DNA of 57,319 nucleotides. Source: Alphaproteobacteria bacterium. Lineage in GTDB: Bacteria > Pseudomonadota > Alphaproteobacteria > Rhizobiales > Hyphomicrobiaceae. Where the stretch lies: assembly GCA_018819265.1 (NCBI GenBank), contig JAHJQI010000184.1, positions 1 through 57,319 of the forward strand. Reading direction: 5' to 3'. The position numbers were made by a program, and so were the translations under genes. Below the pieces are notes generated by a model. It had not been told where the DNA came from. It saw only the letters and a program-made list of their open reading frames with translations, and did not search any database. Below, piece by piece: positions 1-9,045 of the stretch (positions within the stretch are counted from its first letter, which is position 1; every line of letters starts with the position of its first letter).

Positions 1-168
1 ACTAGTGAGGCGTCGCGCCTTAGTTGACCAATGGTGCGGCGAGGTTTGAGTCAACTAAGGCGCGATAAACGCCTCGCTAAGCCATTGATGTTGCTAGTGG
101 CCCTGATGTCGCGCCAAAATCGGACGAGGTTGCGGCTATGATGCGATTTTGGCGCGACGGGCCACTAG
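1..168. repeat. Paired-hairpin repeat, subfamily A, copy 1
   Basis: Two imperfect hairpins lie side by side. The first spans 2-80: outer arm TAGTGAGGCG, inner arm CGCGCCTTAGTTGA, a 23-base loop, then the matching arms with a 5-base bulge (ATAAA) on the right only. The second spans 94-168: outer arm CTAGTGGCCC, a 4-base bulge (TGAT) on the left only, inner arm GTCGCGCCAAAATCG. The bulges face each other across a 14-base spacer. The outer ends are CTAG (2-5), CTAA (77-80), CTAG (94-97) and CTAG (165-168). A near-identical copy, in the same orientation, lies at 49441-49608. No gene is seen in it. Confidence 0.9.
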
Positions 169-231
169 CCCGTCCGGCTAATGGCCTTGGTGCCGGCTTG
201 CAATTTCACGGACTGTTTCGGGTGGGGGATT

Positions 232-2442
232 TCAGGCCGCGAGACCGGCTTCGAGATCGCTCTTGTCGCTGACAAGCTCGATGCCGTTGTCGTCCGCCAG
301 CACATCGGCGGCAACCTGGTTGACGACGACGCCGGCGATGCGGTCGGCATTGACGCTCAAGAGTTTCATCGCCTTGCGGGCGAGCTGCTTTGGCGTGCGG
401 CGCCAGGCCATCACGAATACGATCTGGTCGGCATAATCGGCGATGACGCGCGTATCGATCACCGGCAACAGCGGCGGGGCATCGATGATGATCGTATCGA
501 ACTGGCTCTTGAGGCGACCGAGAAGGCGGGGCATGGCCGCCGAGGAGAGCAGTTCGGCCTGACCGGAGGACACGGGGCCGCCGCCGGTTGCAGGCAGGAA
601 GTGAAGGTTCGTCAACTGGTCGCGAAGGATCGCATGTTCGGGTGGAACCGCGCCTGCAAGGGCTTCGGCGAGACCGGCAGAGCGGCGACAGGCGAGCTGG
701 CGGGTCAGGTTCGATCGCCGCAGGTCGGCATCGACAAGCAGGACGCGGTTGCCGGTCTGGGCATAATAGTGGGCAAGGTTCGAGGCAACGACGCTCGCGC
801 CCTCACCGGGAAGGCTCGCGGCGATCAGGATGATGCGGGGTCCGGGTTCGATCTGGCGAACGTCGATTTCGCGGCGCAGGGAACGGATTGCCTCGGCGAA
901 TCCGCTGCTCGGCGCGGCAATCATTAGGCGGGTCGCGCGTAACGGATCGCCCGGTTCGTCGTTGGCATAGTCGAGACGGGGCAGCGAAGAGATATGCTCG
1001 AGGGCCAAAAGCCCCTCGGCCTCCTCCGGTCGTCCAATTCCCGAGGTTGCAAACTCGAGCGCCAGGATCAGTGCGAGCCCGAGGGCAAGTCCGCCTGCCG
1101 CGGCCAGCATGACGATCTGCTTGCGCTTCGGGGCGGCTGGCTGGGTCGGGGTATCGGCGAATTCGACGATGCGGGCATCCGGCAGCTGCAGGGACTGGGT
1201 GGCGGCGTTCTGCTTGTAGCGGGCGAGGAGGACCTGATAAATCTGGCGCGAGGTTTCCGCCTCGCGTTCAAGTTCGTTCAGGCGGACGCTGGCGGTGCGG
1301 CGCTTGGCTTCCTCCCGCTTCTTGTCTTCAAGACCGGCAAGGAGCTCCGCCTCACGGGCGGCAGCTTCGGCATATTCGTTCTCAAGATTGGAAATCAGCG
1401 AGGCGATCTCGCCTTCCAGCTGGCGTTCGGCGTCCTGGAGTTCGGCGCGGACCTTGACCATCTCGGGATGGCGAGCGCCATAGCGCGTTGCCAGTTCGGC
1501 GCGGCGCCGGCTGGCTTCGGCCAGCTTATCCTTCAACAGGCGGACAGTGTGGCTTTCCAGAACGTCGGCGATCGCGGCGGTGGAGCGGCCCGACGACTTC
1601 AGTTCCTTGACGCGCTCAAAGCGGGCGCGCATTTCCGCCGACCTGTTGCGGGCATCGACGGTCTGCTCCATCACTCTGGCCAGTTCCTTTTCAGACAGGA
1701 TCTGTCCCTCGCTGGCAAAGATGTTCTGTTCGGCCTTGTAGGCTTCGACACGGGTCTCGGCGTCGCTGACCTTTTTGCGCAGCGCATCGAGGCGACCGTC
1801 GAGCATGTTGGTCGCGGATTCGGATATGTCCGATTTCGCGGCGAGCTGCTGGTTGATGTAGACGTCGGCGATCGTGTTGGCGATCAGCGCGGCCTTGTCG
1901 GGGTTGGCTGCGGTGAATCGAATCTCGATCAGCAGCGTATTGCGGACGCGTTCGACCTTCAGATTCTGCGCAAATGCGGTGGCGAATTCGTCGCGGCGGG
2001 GGACAACAGGATCGGCCGCCTCGGTCACCTGTTTGCCGGCGCCGGCATTCGCTTCGCTGGAACTCAGCGGAAGTGCCAGTCGTTCGATGAGCCCGGGTCG
2101 GTGGAATTCGGGGTCGTTGCGCAGATCGAGGCGATCGATCACCTTGAGCAGGACCTGGCGCGAGCGGATGACTTCGGCTTCGCTTTCGATCGCGGCGGTG
2201 TCGACGTTCAGGTCGGAGACGACGCCTTCGAGGTTCGCGACGTTCTTCTTGCGCGGGTCGAGCTGAAGGGTCGTTGCGGCCTCGTAGCGGTTGGGGATCA
2301 GCAGGGCGACGGTCAGAGCGATCAGGGTCGTCGCGCAGGCAATACCCGCAGCGATGCGCCAGCGACGGCGGACAGCCGAAATGATGCGTTCGGGGTTGAT
2401 GCCCGCTTCGCCGTCCTCGTCGTCTCGATTCTCGATGCTCAT
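232..2442 (-). CDS. Exopolysaccharide co-polymerase / BY-kinase-like protein (Wzc/ExoP type)
   Basis: This 736-residue inner-membrane protein has the layout of polysaccharide co-polymerases fused to a bacterial tyrosine kinase. A Wzz-like N-terminus carries a first membrane segment near residues 30-50. A long charged periplasmic coiled coil covers roughly 200-420. A second membrane segment lies near 443-465, and a P-loop ATPase domain runs from about 520 to the end. Walker A' (VLLVDADLRR) and Walker B (TIIIDAPPLLP) are clear. Walker A reads LPGEGAS, so the usual lysine (GEGKS/T) is alanine at residue 549 (codon at 796-798). The C-terminus has no tyrosine cluster. In this family the kinase cycles phosphorylation to control chain length and export; here kinase activity is doubtful. 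It is the last gene of the operon with the Wza-like and barrel genes upstream, with a 119-bp gap. Confidence 0.9.
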   Translation of the reverse strand: MSIENRDDEDGEAGINPERIISAVRRRWRIAAGIACATTLIALTVALLIPNRYEAATTLQLDPRKKNVANLEGVVSDLNVDTAAIESEAEVIRSRQVLLKVIDRLDLRNDPEFHRPGLIERLALPLSSSEANAGAGKQVTEAADPVVPRRDEFATAFAQNLKVERVRNTLLIEIRFTAANPDKAALIANTIADVYINQQLAAKSDISESATNMLDGRLDALRKKVSDAETRVEAYKAEQNIFASEGQILSEKELARVMEQTVDARNRSAEMRARFERVKELKSSGRSTAAIADVLESHTVRLLKDKLAEASRRRAELATRYGARHPEMVKVRAELQDAERQLEGEIASLISNLENEYAEAAAREAELLAGLEDKKREEAKRRTASVRLNELEREAETSRQIYQVLLARYKQNAATQSLQLPDARIVEFADTPTQPAAPKRKQIVMLAAAGGLALGLALILALEFATSGIGRPEEAEGLLALEHISSLPRLDYANDEPGDPLRATRLMIAAPSSGFAEAIRSLRREIDVRQIEPGPRIILIAASLPGEGASVVASNLAHYYAQTGNRVLLVDADLRRSNLTRQLACRRSAGLAEALAGAVPPEHAILRDQLTNLHFLPATGGGPVSSGQAELLSSAAMPRLLGRLKSQFDTIIIDAPPLLPVIDTRVIADYADQIVFVMAWRRTPKQLARKAMKLLSVNADRIAGVVVNQVAADVLADDNGIELVSDKSDLEAGLAA

Positions 2443-2561
2443 TTTATTGTTGTTGCCATGAACGCCAGCTACGCCTGTCAGTCTTCAACGATCCGGAGCA
2501 AAGCCGATCTGGCCTTTGCACCAGTTTCCTAAAGCGTGATCTTTTTCGTTTCCGCGTTGCC

Positions 2562-3884
2562 TCAGAATCGTAATTTGGCCCCGATCATGAACCGGTTGTC
2601 GGTCATGTCGAAAATGTCGTCGCTCGATAGACGTTCTTGATGTTCGTATGAAAAGGTGAATAACCAGTTCTTGTTCATGTAATATTCCAGGCCGATTTCG
2701 GCGGAATAGATTTTATCCTGGCGGTCAACGCCTTCAAAATCGGCCTGGGCGAAATTCGCGCCAAGTTTCAGGACCAAATTGTTATAGATTTCATATTCAA
2801 CCCGGGCCTTGAGGGATGTTTCGACCCAGCCGTTGAAGCCTTCGCCGGAAAAATCGTTGATGTCGCGGCTGACGCTTCCATAGACGGTCATGCGCTCGGT
2901 GGGCAGCCATTCGACTTGCGCTTCCAGAAGCGTTGCGCCGGCCGTTTCCTGCGAAGCGTCGTCGTAGTCCCGAATCCCGTAGCCGCCGAGAATGCGCCAG
3001 CGCAGGAGCGGGCTCGTTTCAAACGCCAATCCGGCGAGGGCTTCGTATCCGGTCGCCGTTGCGCTCGATGGACCGGACTGGCCATTCAGCAGGCGGAGGA
3101 GCTTCAATTTTCCGACGGCTTCGAAACCGGGGGAAATGCGGTAGCCGGTGCGCAGCTGGGTGGAAAGAATATCTGTGTCGCGGAAGTCCTGGTCGAGGTT
3201 GCCGCCATCGAAACCATCGACATCGTAATAGTCGTAACGCTCGGCTGTCGCAGAAATCGTGCCAAACAGCCGGCCGACGTCGCGGGTCAGGCCGGCGCTG
3301 ACTTTGGAATGGTGTACGGGTACGGGTTCGGCGGCAAGGCGTGTTGCGGAAAGTTCGCGGCGCTCGTCGTGGGCAAGCTCGGTCATGGCGCTCAAGGCGA
3401 GGGTGTGGGCGTGGTCGACATGGACGGCGCCATCGAACCGCGCCCGGGCATCGGCGAAGTCCTGGTCGCTGTTCTCGGCGAAACTGACGAGGCGGCCGTC
3501 GAAGGCGAAATTCAGGATATGTCGGGGCAGAAAGGATTTCACTTCAACCGACGGCAGGATTTCAGTGCGGATATCGTCGACTGTGTTGGTCGGGGCAGCG
3601 AAGATGTTATCGTCATAGATGACGCGCGTTTCCGCGCTCGGAAAGAGCAGAAAATTGCCAGCGCGTATGCCCTCGGGCTGCACGTATTCACGCGTGCGGT
3701 CGCCGACCCGCTCGGCTCCGAATTGCTTCGAATTGTCGTAATCGCGGAGCCGTTCACGGCTGGCTATGGTTTCGGTGATGAGGCCGGTCGGATTCGAGTC
3801 ATCGAGCGCGCGCAGCGAAGTTGGCGACATCGCAGCGGCGGCGAGCGCTGCGGCGCCGGCCCTCGAGAGCCATGACCGCTGCAT
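2562..3884 (-). CDS. Outer-membrane beta-barrel protein of the polysaccharide operon
   Basis: This is a 440-residue protein with an N-terminal signal peptide (basic start, then an Ala-rich core to about residue 26) and repeated amphipathic strands of alternating hydrophobic residues. It ends in KLRF, the terminal phenylalanine typical of outer-membrane barrels. The pattern fits the BBP2/EpsL-like barrels found in exopolysaccharide operons, which may form the outer-membrane exit or an anchoring porin; the specific function is inferred. Its start codon overlaps the stop of the Wza-like gene by one base (TGATG), so the two are translationally coupled. The family call rests on pattern and context, not on a search. 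Confidence 0.8.
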   Translation of the reverse strand: MQRSWLSRAGAAALAAAAMSPTSLRALDDSNPTGLITETIASRERLRDYDNSKQFGAERVGDRTREYVQPEGIRAGNFLLFPSAETRVIYDDNIFAAPTNTVDDIRTEILPSVEVKSFLPRHILNFAFDGRLVSFAENSDQDFADARARFDGAVHVDHAHTLALSAMTELAHDERRELSATRLAAEPVPVHHSKVSAGLTRDVGRLFGTISATAERYDYYDVDGFDGGNLDQDFRDTDILSTQLRTGYRISPGFEAVGKLKLLRLLNGQSGPSSATATGYEALAGLAFETSPLLRWRILGGYGIRDYDDASQETAGATLLEAQVEWLPTERMTVYGSVSRDINDFSGEGFNGWVETSLKARVEYEIYNNLVLKLGANFAQADFEGVDRQDKIYSAEIGLEYYMNKNWLFTFSYEHQERLSSDDIFDMTDNRFMIGAKLRF

Positions 3885-4477
3885 CAGAAGAAGCGTTCCG
3901 GAACGCGGATGTTGTCGCCGGGCAGCAGCGGGATAACCGCCGGCATGTCGATGCGGACAGGGGCGCTGCCGGCGCGCGAGAGGATCACGTAATCCTGCTG
4001 GGCGCGATAGGTGTATCCGCCGGCCATGGCGACAGCGTCGGTGAAGGACAGGCTGTTGCGGTACTCGTACTGGCCGCCCGTCTTGACTTCGCCATGGACG
4101 AAGATCGGACGGTAGTTCCTGATCTCAAGGCTGATGCGAGGCGATTTGATGAAGCCGTCGGCAAGCTTGTCGACAATGGATCGCTGCACGTCCTTCAGCG
4201 TCCTGCCGTTGGCTGGGATTTCGCCAACGAGCGGAATTTGGATCTGACCGCGTCCATTGATCTCCACGTCGCCGGAGAGATTTTCTTCACCGAAGACGAC
4301 AAGCTTCATTTTGTCGCCGATCTGCAGGCGATAGGCGTGCTCGAGGCCGGGGCCGGTATTGGTTGCAAAATTCGGCGGCGGAAGGCCTGGCCCTTGAGCG
4401 CAGGCTGAAACGGTTACGGCCGCCAGCAAGGCGGCACAAATCGCGATGAGTTCGTTTTTAATGGTACGCGGATACAT
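3884..4477 (-). CDS. Polysaccharide export lipoprotein (Wza/BexD family, short form)
   Basis: A 197-residue lipoprotein. A hydrophobic signal ends in a lipobox (VSAC) and is followed by a Pro-rich linker. The polysaccharide biosynthesis/export domain starts at YRLQIGDKMKLVVFGEENLSG and is followed by an SLBB-like segment (FVHGEVKTGGQYEYR). Proteins of this family form the periplasmic and outer-membrane channel for capsule or exopolysaccharide, working with a Wzc/ExoP partner, which is encoded two genes downstream. It is the first gene of the operon and has one SLBB-like unit, so it is at the short end for the family. The 178-bp divergent region upstream (4478-4655) must hold promoters for both directions; I could not pick one with confidence. 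Confidence 0.92.
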   Translation of the reverse strand: MYPRTIKNELIAICAALLAAVTVSACAQGPGLPPPNFATNTGPGLEHAYRLQIGDKMKLVVFGEENLSGDVEINGRGQIQIPLVGEIPANGRTLKDVQRSIVDKLADGFIKSPRISLEIRNYRPIFVHGEVKTGGQYEYRNSLSFTDAVAMAGGYTYRAQQDYVILSRAGSAPVRIDMPAVIPLLPGDNIRVPERFF

Positions 4478-4655
4478 TGTTTTTTTACTCGGTACTGGCG
4501 CAGTTCCCCGTCCTGCGTAGCCTCTAAGATAAAGCCGGTAGTGGTGAAATCGCCGTTAATGGCAACGCTTTCGTGTTCGAAATACCCGAATAATCGGAGT
4601 GCTGCGTTAGGGGGCTGTTCACTGTGCTTGGCTAAAACAATTTGAAACCTGTTCG

Positions 4656-5357
4656 ATGCGTTTGGAGTGCCGCGTGACCATAAATGTATTGAGCCCGTCA
4701 GACCGTTTGGCTTCGGCATATCAATGCAAGGACCAACGCTATTTCGCCGGTGCGCGCGACGATATGATCGCGGAACTGCCATTCGACCCGACGGCCTCGA
4801 TTCTCGAAATCGGATGCGGCAGCGGAGATACGGGTGCGCTGGCGCTGCTACGGGGGCGGGCACAGCGCTACGTGGGCATCGAACTGATGGCGGAGCCGGC
4901 GGCCGTTGCAGCCGGGCGGCTGTCGCGGGTCATCGTCGGGGACGTCGAAGAGATCGAAATGGATTTCCAGCCGGCCGAGTTCGACGGGCTGATCCTGTCG
5001 GAAGTCCTCGAGCACCTGCGCGACCCTGAGGCGCTGCTGGCGTCATTGCACCGATTTGTGCGCCCGCAAGGTGTCGTTCTGGCCAGTTCTCCCAATATCG
5101 CGCACTGGAAGGTGCTGCGCGAACTGATCGCGGGCCGCTTTCCGCAGGCCGACCGCGGGGTGTTCGACCGCACGCACCTGCGCTGGTTTACGCCGGACAG
5201 TTTTGCAGCGATGTTCGAGCGCGCCGGATACAGGGTCGTCTCGATGCGTCCTGTCCGCCGGTTCTCGGCGCGCCAGCGGTTCATCTCGCGGCTAAGCGGC
5301 GGGCGCCTCGATCATCTCCTGATGACGCAGATCAGCCTCGCCGCCATTCGCCGCTGA
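4656..5357 (+). CDS. Class I SAM-dependent methyltransferase
   Basis: A 233-residue Rossmann-fold methyltransferase. Motif I is LEIGCGSGD. The acidic end of strand 2 is in VGIELM, and the later motifs are FDGLILSEVLEHLRDP and the post-motif region with SSPNIAHW. The HLRWF element is common in methyltransferases tied to glycan or glycosyltransferase loci, so a role in modifying a polysaccharide or its lipid carrier is a reasonable inference given the divergent export operon. The substrate is unknown. An ATG at 4656 opens the frame; a GTG at 4674 is an alternative that would remove six residues. Neither has a strong ribosome-binding site. Confidence 0.85.
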   Translation: MRLECRVTINVLSPSDRLASAYQCKDQRYFAGARDDMIAELPFDPTASILEIGCGSGDTGALALLRGRAQRYVGIELMAEPAAVAAGRLSRVIVGDVEEIEMDFQPAEFDGLILSEVLEHLRDPEALLASLHRFVRPQGVVLASSPNIAHWKVLRELIAGRFPQADRGVFDRTHLRWFTPDSFAAMFERAGYRVVSMRPVRRFSARQRFISRLSGGRLDHLLMTQISLAAIRR

Positions 5358-5383
5358 ACAACACTTGTTGACGGTTTCCGGCT

Positions 5384-5752
5384 TCAGCTTCGGGCGACGT
5401 TGGCAGCGCCGGCGGTGATGTCGTAGGTGCATTTGAGGCCGGTGCGCCGGTCGGAGGGCGAAAGCACCAGGTAGGGCCGCAGGTAGGCTGATTCCCAAAG
5501 CGCGTGGTCGGTATCCCAAATCCTGATGCCGAGGTCCGAACGGCCGATCTCGAGGTCGATCGTTTCGGGCTTTTCCCAAAGGATTTTCGCGACGGCATCT
5601 TGTTGATTGTGACGATCGGCCTGACAGGCGGCAATTGCCCGCGAGCGATAGGCTTCGACGAGAGCCTGCGATGTCGCCGTGCGGTAGATCTCGTCCTGGG
5701 TATAGATTTTCACCAGTGCAAGTGCTGCGAGCGTTCCAACGATCAGCCTCAT
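5384..5752 (-). CDS. Hypothetical protein with N-terminal membrane anchor or signal
   Basis: A 122-residue protein whose first ~15 residues (MRLIVGTLAALALVKIY) form a signal or anchor. The remainder is soluble, with one cysteine in AIAACQAD and another in GLKCTYD, possibly a disulfide pair. I do not recognise a family. It is convergent with the methyltransferase, separated by 26 bp. The codon use and start-proximal hydrophobic segment look genuine, which is why it is kept. Confidence 0.65.
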   Translation of the reverse strand: MRLIVGTLAALALVKIYTQDEIYRTATSQALVEAYRSRAIAACQADRHNQQDAVAKILWEKPETIDLEIGRSDLGIRIWDTDHALWESAYLRPYLVLSPSDRRTGLKCTYDITAGAANVARS

Positions 5753-5976
5753 GACATACGTCCCGGCAGATGGATGAGAGTATCCTCCATCGTCGCGCGG
5801 CTTGGTTAATAAACTCGAAATGCTTGCCGTCGGCGATTGCCGAATTGGACCGGCGGGCCTGTCGGAGCCCGCCCTCGCAAAGCTGCGCGGGACAATTCAG
5901 GTCGGGCTTGTCAGGTCGGGCTTGCGATCACGCGGCTGGCTGGGAGGCCCGCAGTGGGCGTCTGCCGGCTGGCACT

Positions 5977-6264
5977 TCAGTGACCGTTGCCGTTGTCTTT
6001 CTTCTTGGCGGCGAAAGCGTCGAGCCAGAAGTCATAGGCGGCCATCAAGGCTGCGAGTAGCAGTACGACCCGCAAGGAGGGGCTCTCAACCGAGATCTCG
6101 ATAACGAGAAGGAAGCCGATGAAGGAGCCGACGGAGAACACGGCGACGACCTTGTCATAGTAACGCGGCGCAACGATGCGCGTAGCGATGACCAGGAACA
6201 CCACCACAAGGAAGTAGACGAGAATGTCCCAGTGCGTGAAATTCTCTGCAAATATGCCGGGCAT
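5977..6264 (-). CDS. Small membrane protein, last gene of the TRAP-amidase operon
   Basis: A 95-residue protein with three predicted hydrophobic segments (about 14-29, 39-57 and 65-80) and a charged, Lys-rich C-terminus (AAKKKDNGNGH). Its start lies 27 bp past the amidase stop on the same strand, so it is most likely the last gene of the operon. The family is not recognised. A role as an accessory membrane subunit is possible but is inference from position only. The 224 bp between this gene and the next minus-strand gene holds a GC-rich hairpin (5852-5873) without a U-tract. Confidence 0.7.
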   Translation of the reverse strand: MPGIFAENFTHWDILVYFLVVVFLVIATRIVAPRYYDKVVAVFSVGSFIGFLLVIEISVESPSLRVVLLLAALMAAYDFWLDAFAAKKKDNGNGH

Positions 6265-6291
6265 ATCAGGCCTCTTAGGGGTTCAAGTGTT

Positions 6292-7641
6292 TCAGGTGTC
6301 AGCTTCTACGGCTTCGAGCCGGGTGGCAAGCCAGCGCGTGGTGCGAAGCAGGCGGCCGTCGTCCCTGCGCAGGCCGACAAGCTGGATACCCACCGGCAAT
6401 CCGTCGATCTCCATCAGGGGAGCGCTGACCGCCGGCATGCCAAGGTAGGTCCACAGTCCGTTGAAGATCGGCGAGCCGGTGATGCCTTCGCTGAGGAGAG
6501 GTGCCGGTCCGGTGCTTGCCGGCGTCAGGATCGCGGTAAAATTTTCGAACAGTTCTTCGATGGCGGCGTAGGCCTTTTCACGCGAGGCGACGGCAGCAAC
6601 GTAATCGCGCACGGGAACGCGGGCGCCTTCGTCGAGGCGCGTATTCAGTCCGTCGGATAGCGGGGAGCGGCCCTTGTCCTGTAGTGGTCCGTAGTAGGCG
6701 GCATTTTCGGCGAGTTGCACGATGCGCTGCCATTCGAGGACGCTGTCGAGACCGGCGATTTCGATCTCCTGGCAACTGGCGCCGAGTTCGCCGCTGAGTT
6801 CGGCGAAGGCCTCCTGCATGCGCGGGTCGGCGTGTGCTTTCCAGGCGGGCGTCTTGATGAAGGCGAAATTGGGCGGAACCGGCGGCTTGGCCGATGCGAT
6901 CTTTGCGAGGCGCGGCTGACTGCGGTCATAGCTGACGGGATCGCCCGGATCGCGCGCCGACATGCAGTCGGTGATCAGCGCCAGATCGTCGACCGAACGG
7001 GCGAGGACGCCGACGGTATCGAGGGTGTGGGACTGCATCAGGACGCCGCTTCGCGAGATGAGGCCGAAGGTCGGCTTAAAGCCGTAGACGCCGCAATAGG
7101 AGGCCGGACGCAGGACGGAGCCGGCGGTCTGCGTGCCGAGGGCGGCGGGAACCATCTGGTCGGCGACGGCGGCGGCAGAACCGGCCGACGAGCCGCCGGG
7201 TGAGCGGGACGTGTCGCGGGGGTTGCGGGTTTTCGATGGCGTCAAGAGGGCCAGTTCGGTGGTGACCGTCTTGCCGATGACAACGGCGCCTGCCGATCGC
7301 AGAGCGGCGACAGATGCCGCGTCGCGGCGGGTCGTGTTTTCCGAATAGAGCGGGCAGCCGTTCTCAGTCGGGTAATCGCGGGTTTCGATGACGTCCTTGA
7401 TGGCGAGCGGGACGCCGTGCAGCGGACCGATGCCATTGCCGAAACCGCGGACCGTATCGGCCCGCCGTGCCTGGTCGAGGGCGTGTTCGCGATCGACGCG
7501 CACCCAGGCGCCGATCTCGCCATCGCGCGCTTCGATGCGATCCAGGAAGGCGGTGACGAGCGCTTCGGACGTGGTGCGGCCGTCGCGGATCGCGGCGGCC
7601 GCCTCGGTTGCTGTCAGGGCGATGAGGTCTGCGGTATTCAA
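6292..7641 (-). CDS. Amidase-signature hydrolase
   Basis: A 449-residue amidase of the AS family. The Ser-cisSer-Lys triad can be read as Lys82 (PLAIKD), Ser151 (SPGGSSAG) and Ser175 (TQTAGSVLRPA), with the expected spacing, and YGFKPTFG follows as in other members. These enzymes hydrolyse amides to carboxylate and ammonia. The gene starts 18 bp after dctM and is part of the TRAP operon, so it probably acts in the cytoplasm on a compound imported by that transporter, or on its derivative. The substrate cannot be told from sequence. It is not GatA: it is shorter, and no gatB/gatC lies nearby. Confidence 0.9.
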   Translation of the reverse strand: MNTADLIALTATEAAAAIRDGRTTSEALVTAFLDRIEARDGEIGAWVRVDREHALDQARRADTVRGFGNGIGPLHGVPLAIKDVIETRDYPTENGCPLYSENTTRRDAASVAALRSAGAVVIGKTVTTELALLTPSKTRNPRDTSRSPGGSSAGSAAAVADQMVPAALGTQTAGSVLRPASYCGVYGFKPTFGLISRSGVLMQSHTLDTVGVLARSVDDLALITDCMSARDPGDPVSYDRSQPRLAKIASAKPPVPPNFAFIKTPAWKAHADPRMQEAFAELSGELGASCQEIEIAGLDSVLEWQRIVQLAENAAYYGPLQDKGRSPLSDGLNTRLDEGARVPVRDYVAAVASREKAYAAIEELFENFTAILTPASTGPAPLLSEGITGSPIFNGLWTYLGMPAVSAPLMEIDGLPVGIQLVGLRRDDGRLLRTTRWLATRLEAVEADT

Positions 7642-7659
7642 CTCGGTCTGGTCCCTGAA

Positions 7660-9045
7660 CTAGTGGCCATAGAAGTATTCCGGCAGGAACATCGCGATGC
7701 CTGGGAAGTTGTAGAGCAGGATCATAGAGATCAACACCATCGCAAGATAGGGCATGGTGCCGGCGAAGATTTGCGTCAGCTGAACATGTGGCGGCGCTAT
7801 CCCCTTGAGGTAATAGGCCGCCATGGCCATGGGCGGAGTCAAGAAACTCGTCTGCAGGTTGAGTGCGATGAGAATGCCGAAGAACAGCGGGTCGATCTGG
7901 AAATGGATCAGGAGCGGCAGGAAGATCGGCACGAAGATGATGATGATTTCCGACCATTCCAAAGGCCAACCCAGAAGGAAGATGATGACCTGCGCCAATA
8001 TGAGGAACATCAGCGGCGTCAGATCGAGCGAGATTACGAACTCCTTCACGAGTTGTTCGCCGCCCAGGTAGGAGAACACCGAGGAGAAGGTCCAGGAGCC
8101 GACGAACAGCCAGCAGACCATGGCCGAGGTGCGCACCGTCAGGTAGACCGATTCCTTCAGCCGTTCCCAAGTCAGCGCGCCATAAGCGGCGGCCAGGATG
8201 ATGCCGCCGGCCGAACCGACCGCAGCAGCTTCAGACGGCGTTGCCAGTCCGAAAAGGATGGCGCCCAGCACGGACAGGATCAACAGAGCCAGCGGCACGA
8301 ACGACGTCAGCAGCAGCCAGTAGAGCCGCCAGCCCCTGATGTCGGGCAAGTCCTCGTCGCGCGGTTTGGGGGCGAGCTTGGGATTGAGCCAGGCCATGCC
8401 GACGACGTAGATGAGATAGAGCCCGGCCAGCATGAAGCCCGGCAGGAATGCCGCCGCGTAGAGCTTGACCACGGAAACGTTGGTGGTGGCCGAATATACG
8501 ATCAGCATGATCGAGGGCGGAATGAGGATGCCAAGGCAGCCGCCGGCGCAGATGACACCCGAGGCGTAGCTGACGTCGTAGCGGGCCTTCAGCATCTGCG
8601 GGAAGGCGAGCAGGCCCATCAGCGTTACGACCGCACCGACGATGCCGGTCGCGGTGGCAAACAACGCGCAGGTAACGAGAGCTGCGACGGCCATCGATCC
8701 GGGCAGGTTGCGCGCGGTGACCTGCAGCGTCGTGAACAGCCGGTCGACGATGTTGGCGCGCTCGACGATGTAGCCCATGAACAAGAACAGCGGGATGGCC
8801 GTCAGCACGTCGGAGGACATCACCGAATAGGTCTGGTTGACCAGGAGGTCGAAGATGCGGTTGTCTAGGTAGGCGACGATGGTGTCGAGAAAACTGCCGT
8901 CGAGGTTCATTCGGCTGGCGTCAAAGTAAGCGTAGTAGCCGAAGATGACGCCCATCGCCATCAGTGTGAAGGCGATGGGGAAGCCGAGCAGCACGACGAA
9001 GATAAAAAGTGCCAGCATAAAAATGGCGACTTGTGGATCGGTCAT
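7660..9045 (-). CDS. dctM: TRAP transporter large permease (DctM family)
   Basis: A 461-residue inner-membrane protein with about 12 hydrophobic segments. DctM signatures include IPLFLFMGYIVE near the start, the segment ICAGGCLGILIPPSIMLIVY, and a C-terminal half with LTPPMAMAAYYLKG. It is the ion-coupled translocation subunit of a tripartite TRAP importer. Its start overlaps the dctQ stop (ATGA), showing translational coupling. The C-terminal EYFYGH is typical of the branch that handles larger or 2-oxo acids, though specificity is set mainly by the binding protein. Confidence 0.95.
   Translation of the reverse strand: MTDPQVAIFMLALFIFVVLLGFPIAFTLMAMGVIFGYYAYFDASRMNLDGSFLDTIVAYLDNRIFDLLVNQTYSVMSSDVLTAIPLFLFMGYIVERANIVDRLFTTLQVTARNLPGSMAVAALVTCALFATATGIVGAVVTLMGLLAFPQMLKARYDVSYASGVICAGGCLGILIPPSIMLIVYSATTNVSVVKLYAAAFLPGFMLAGLYLIYVVGMAWLNPKLAPKPRDEDLPDIRGWRLYWLLLTSFVPLALLILSVLGAILFGLATPSEAAAVGSAGGIILAAAYGALTWERLKESVYLTVRTSAMVCWLFVGSWTFSSVFSYLGGEQLVKEFVISLDLTPLMFLILAQVIIFLLGWPLEWSEIIIIFVPIFLPLLIHFQIDPLFFGILIALNLQTSFLTPPMAMAAYYLKGIAPPHVQLTQIFAGTMPYLAMVLISMILLYNFPGIAMFLPEYFYGH

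Noticed and set aside
994..2532. A 512-residue open frame on the plus strand opposite the Wzc/ExoP-like gene
   Set aside because: It mirrors the opposite gene's codon pattern, common in high-GC DNA, and has no ribosome-binding site or recognisable domain.
5852..5873. Terminator after the small membrane protein gene
   Set aside because: A good GC-rich hairpin (GGCGGGC/GCCCGCC) but more than 100 bp past the stop and with no U-tract on either strand.
7417..8868. A 483-residue plus-strand frame opposite dctM and the amidase
   Set aside because: Extremely rich in Asp, Gln, Arg and Glu, as expected from the complement of a hydrophobic membrane gene; no domain features.
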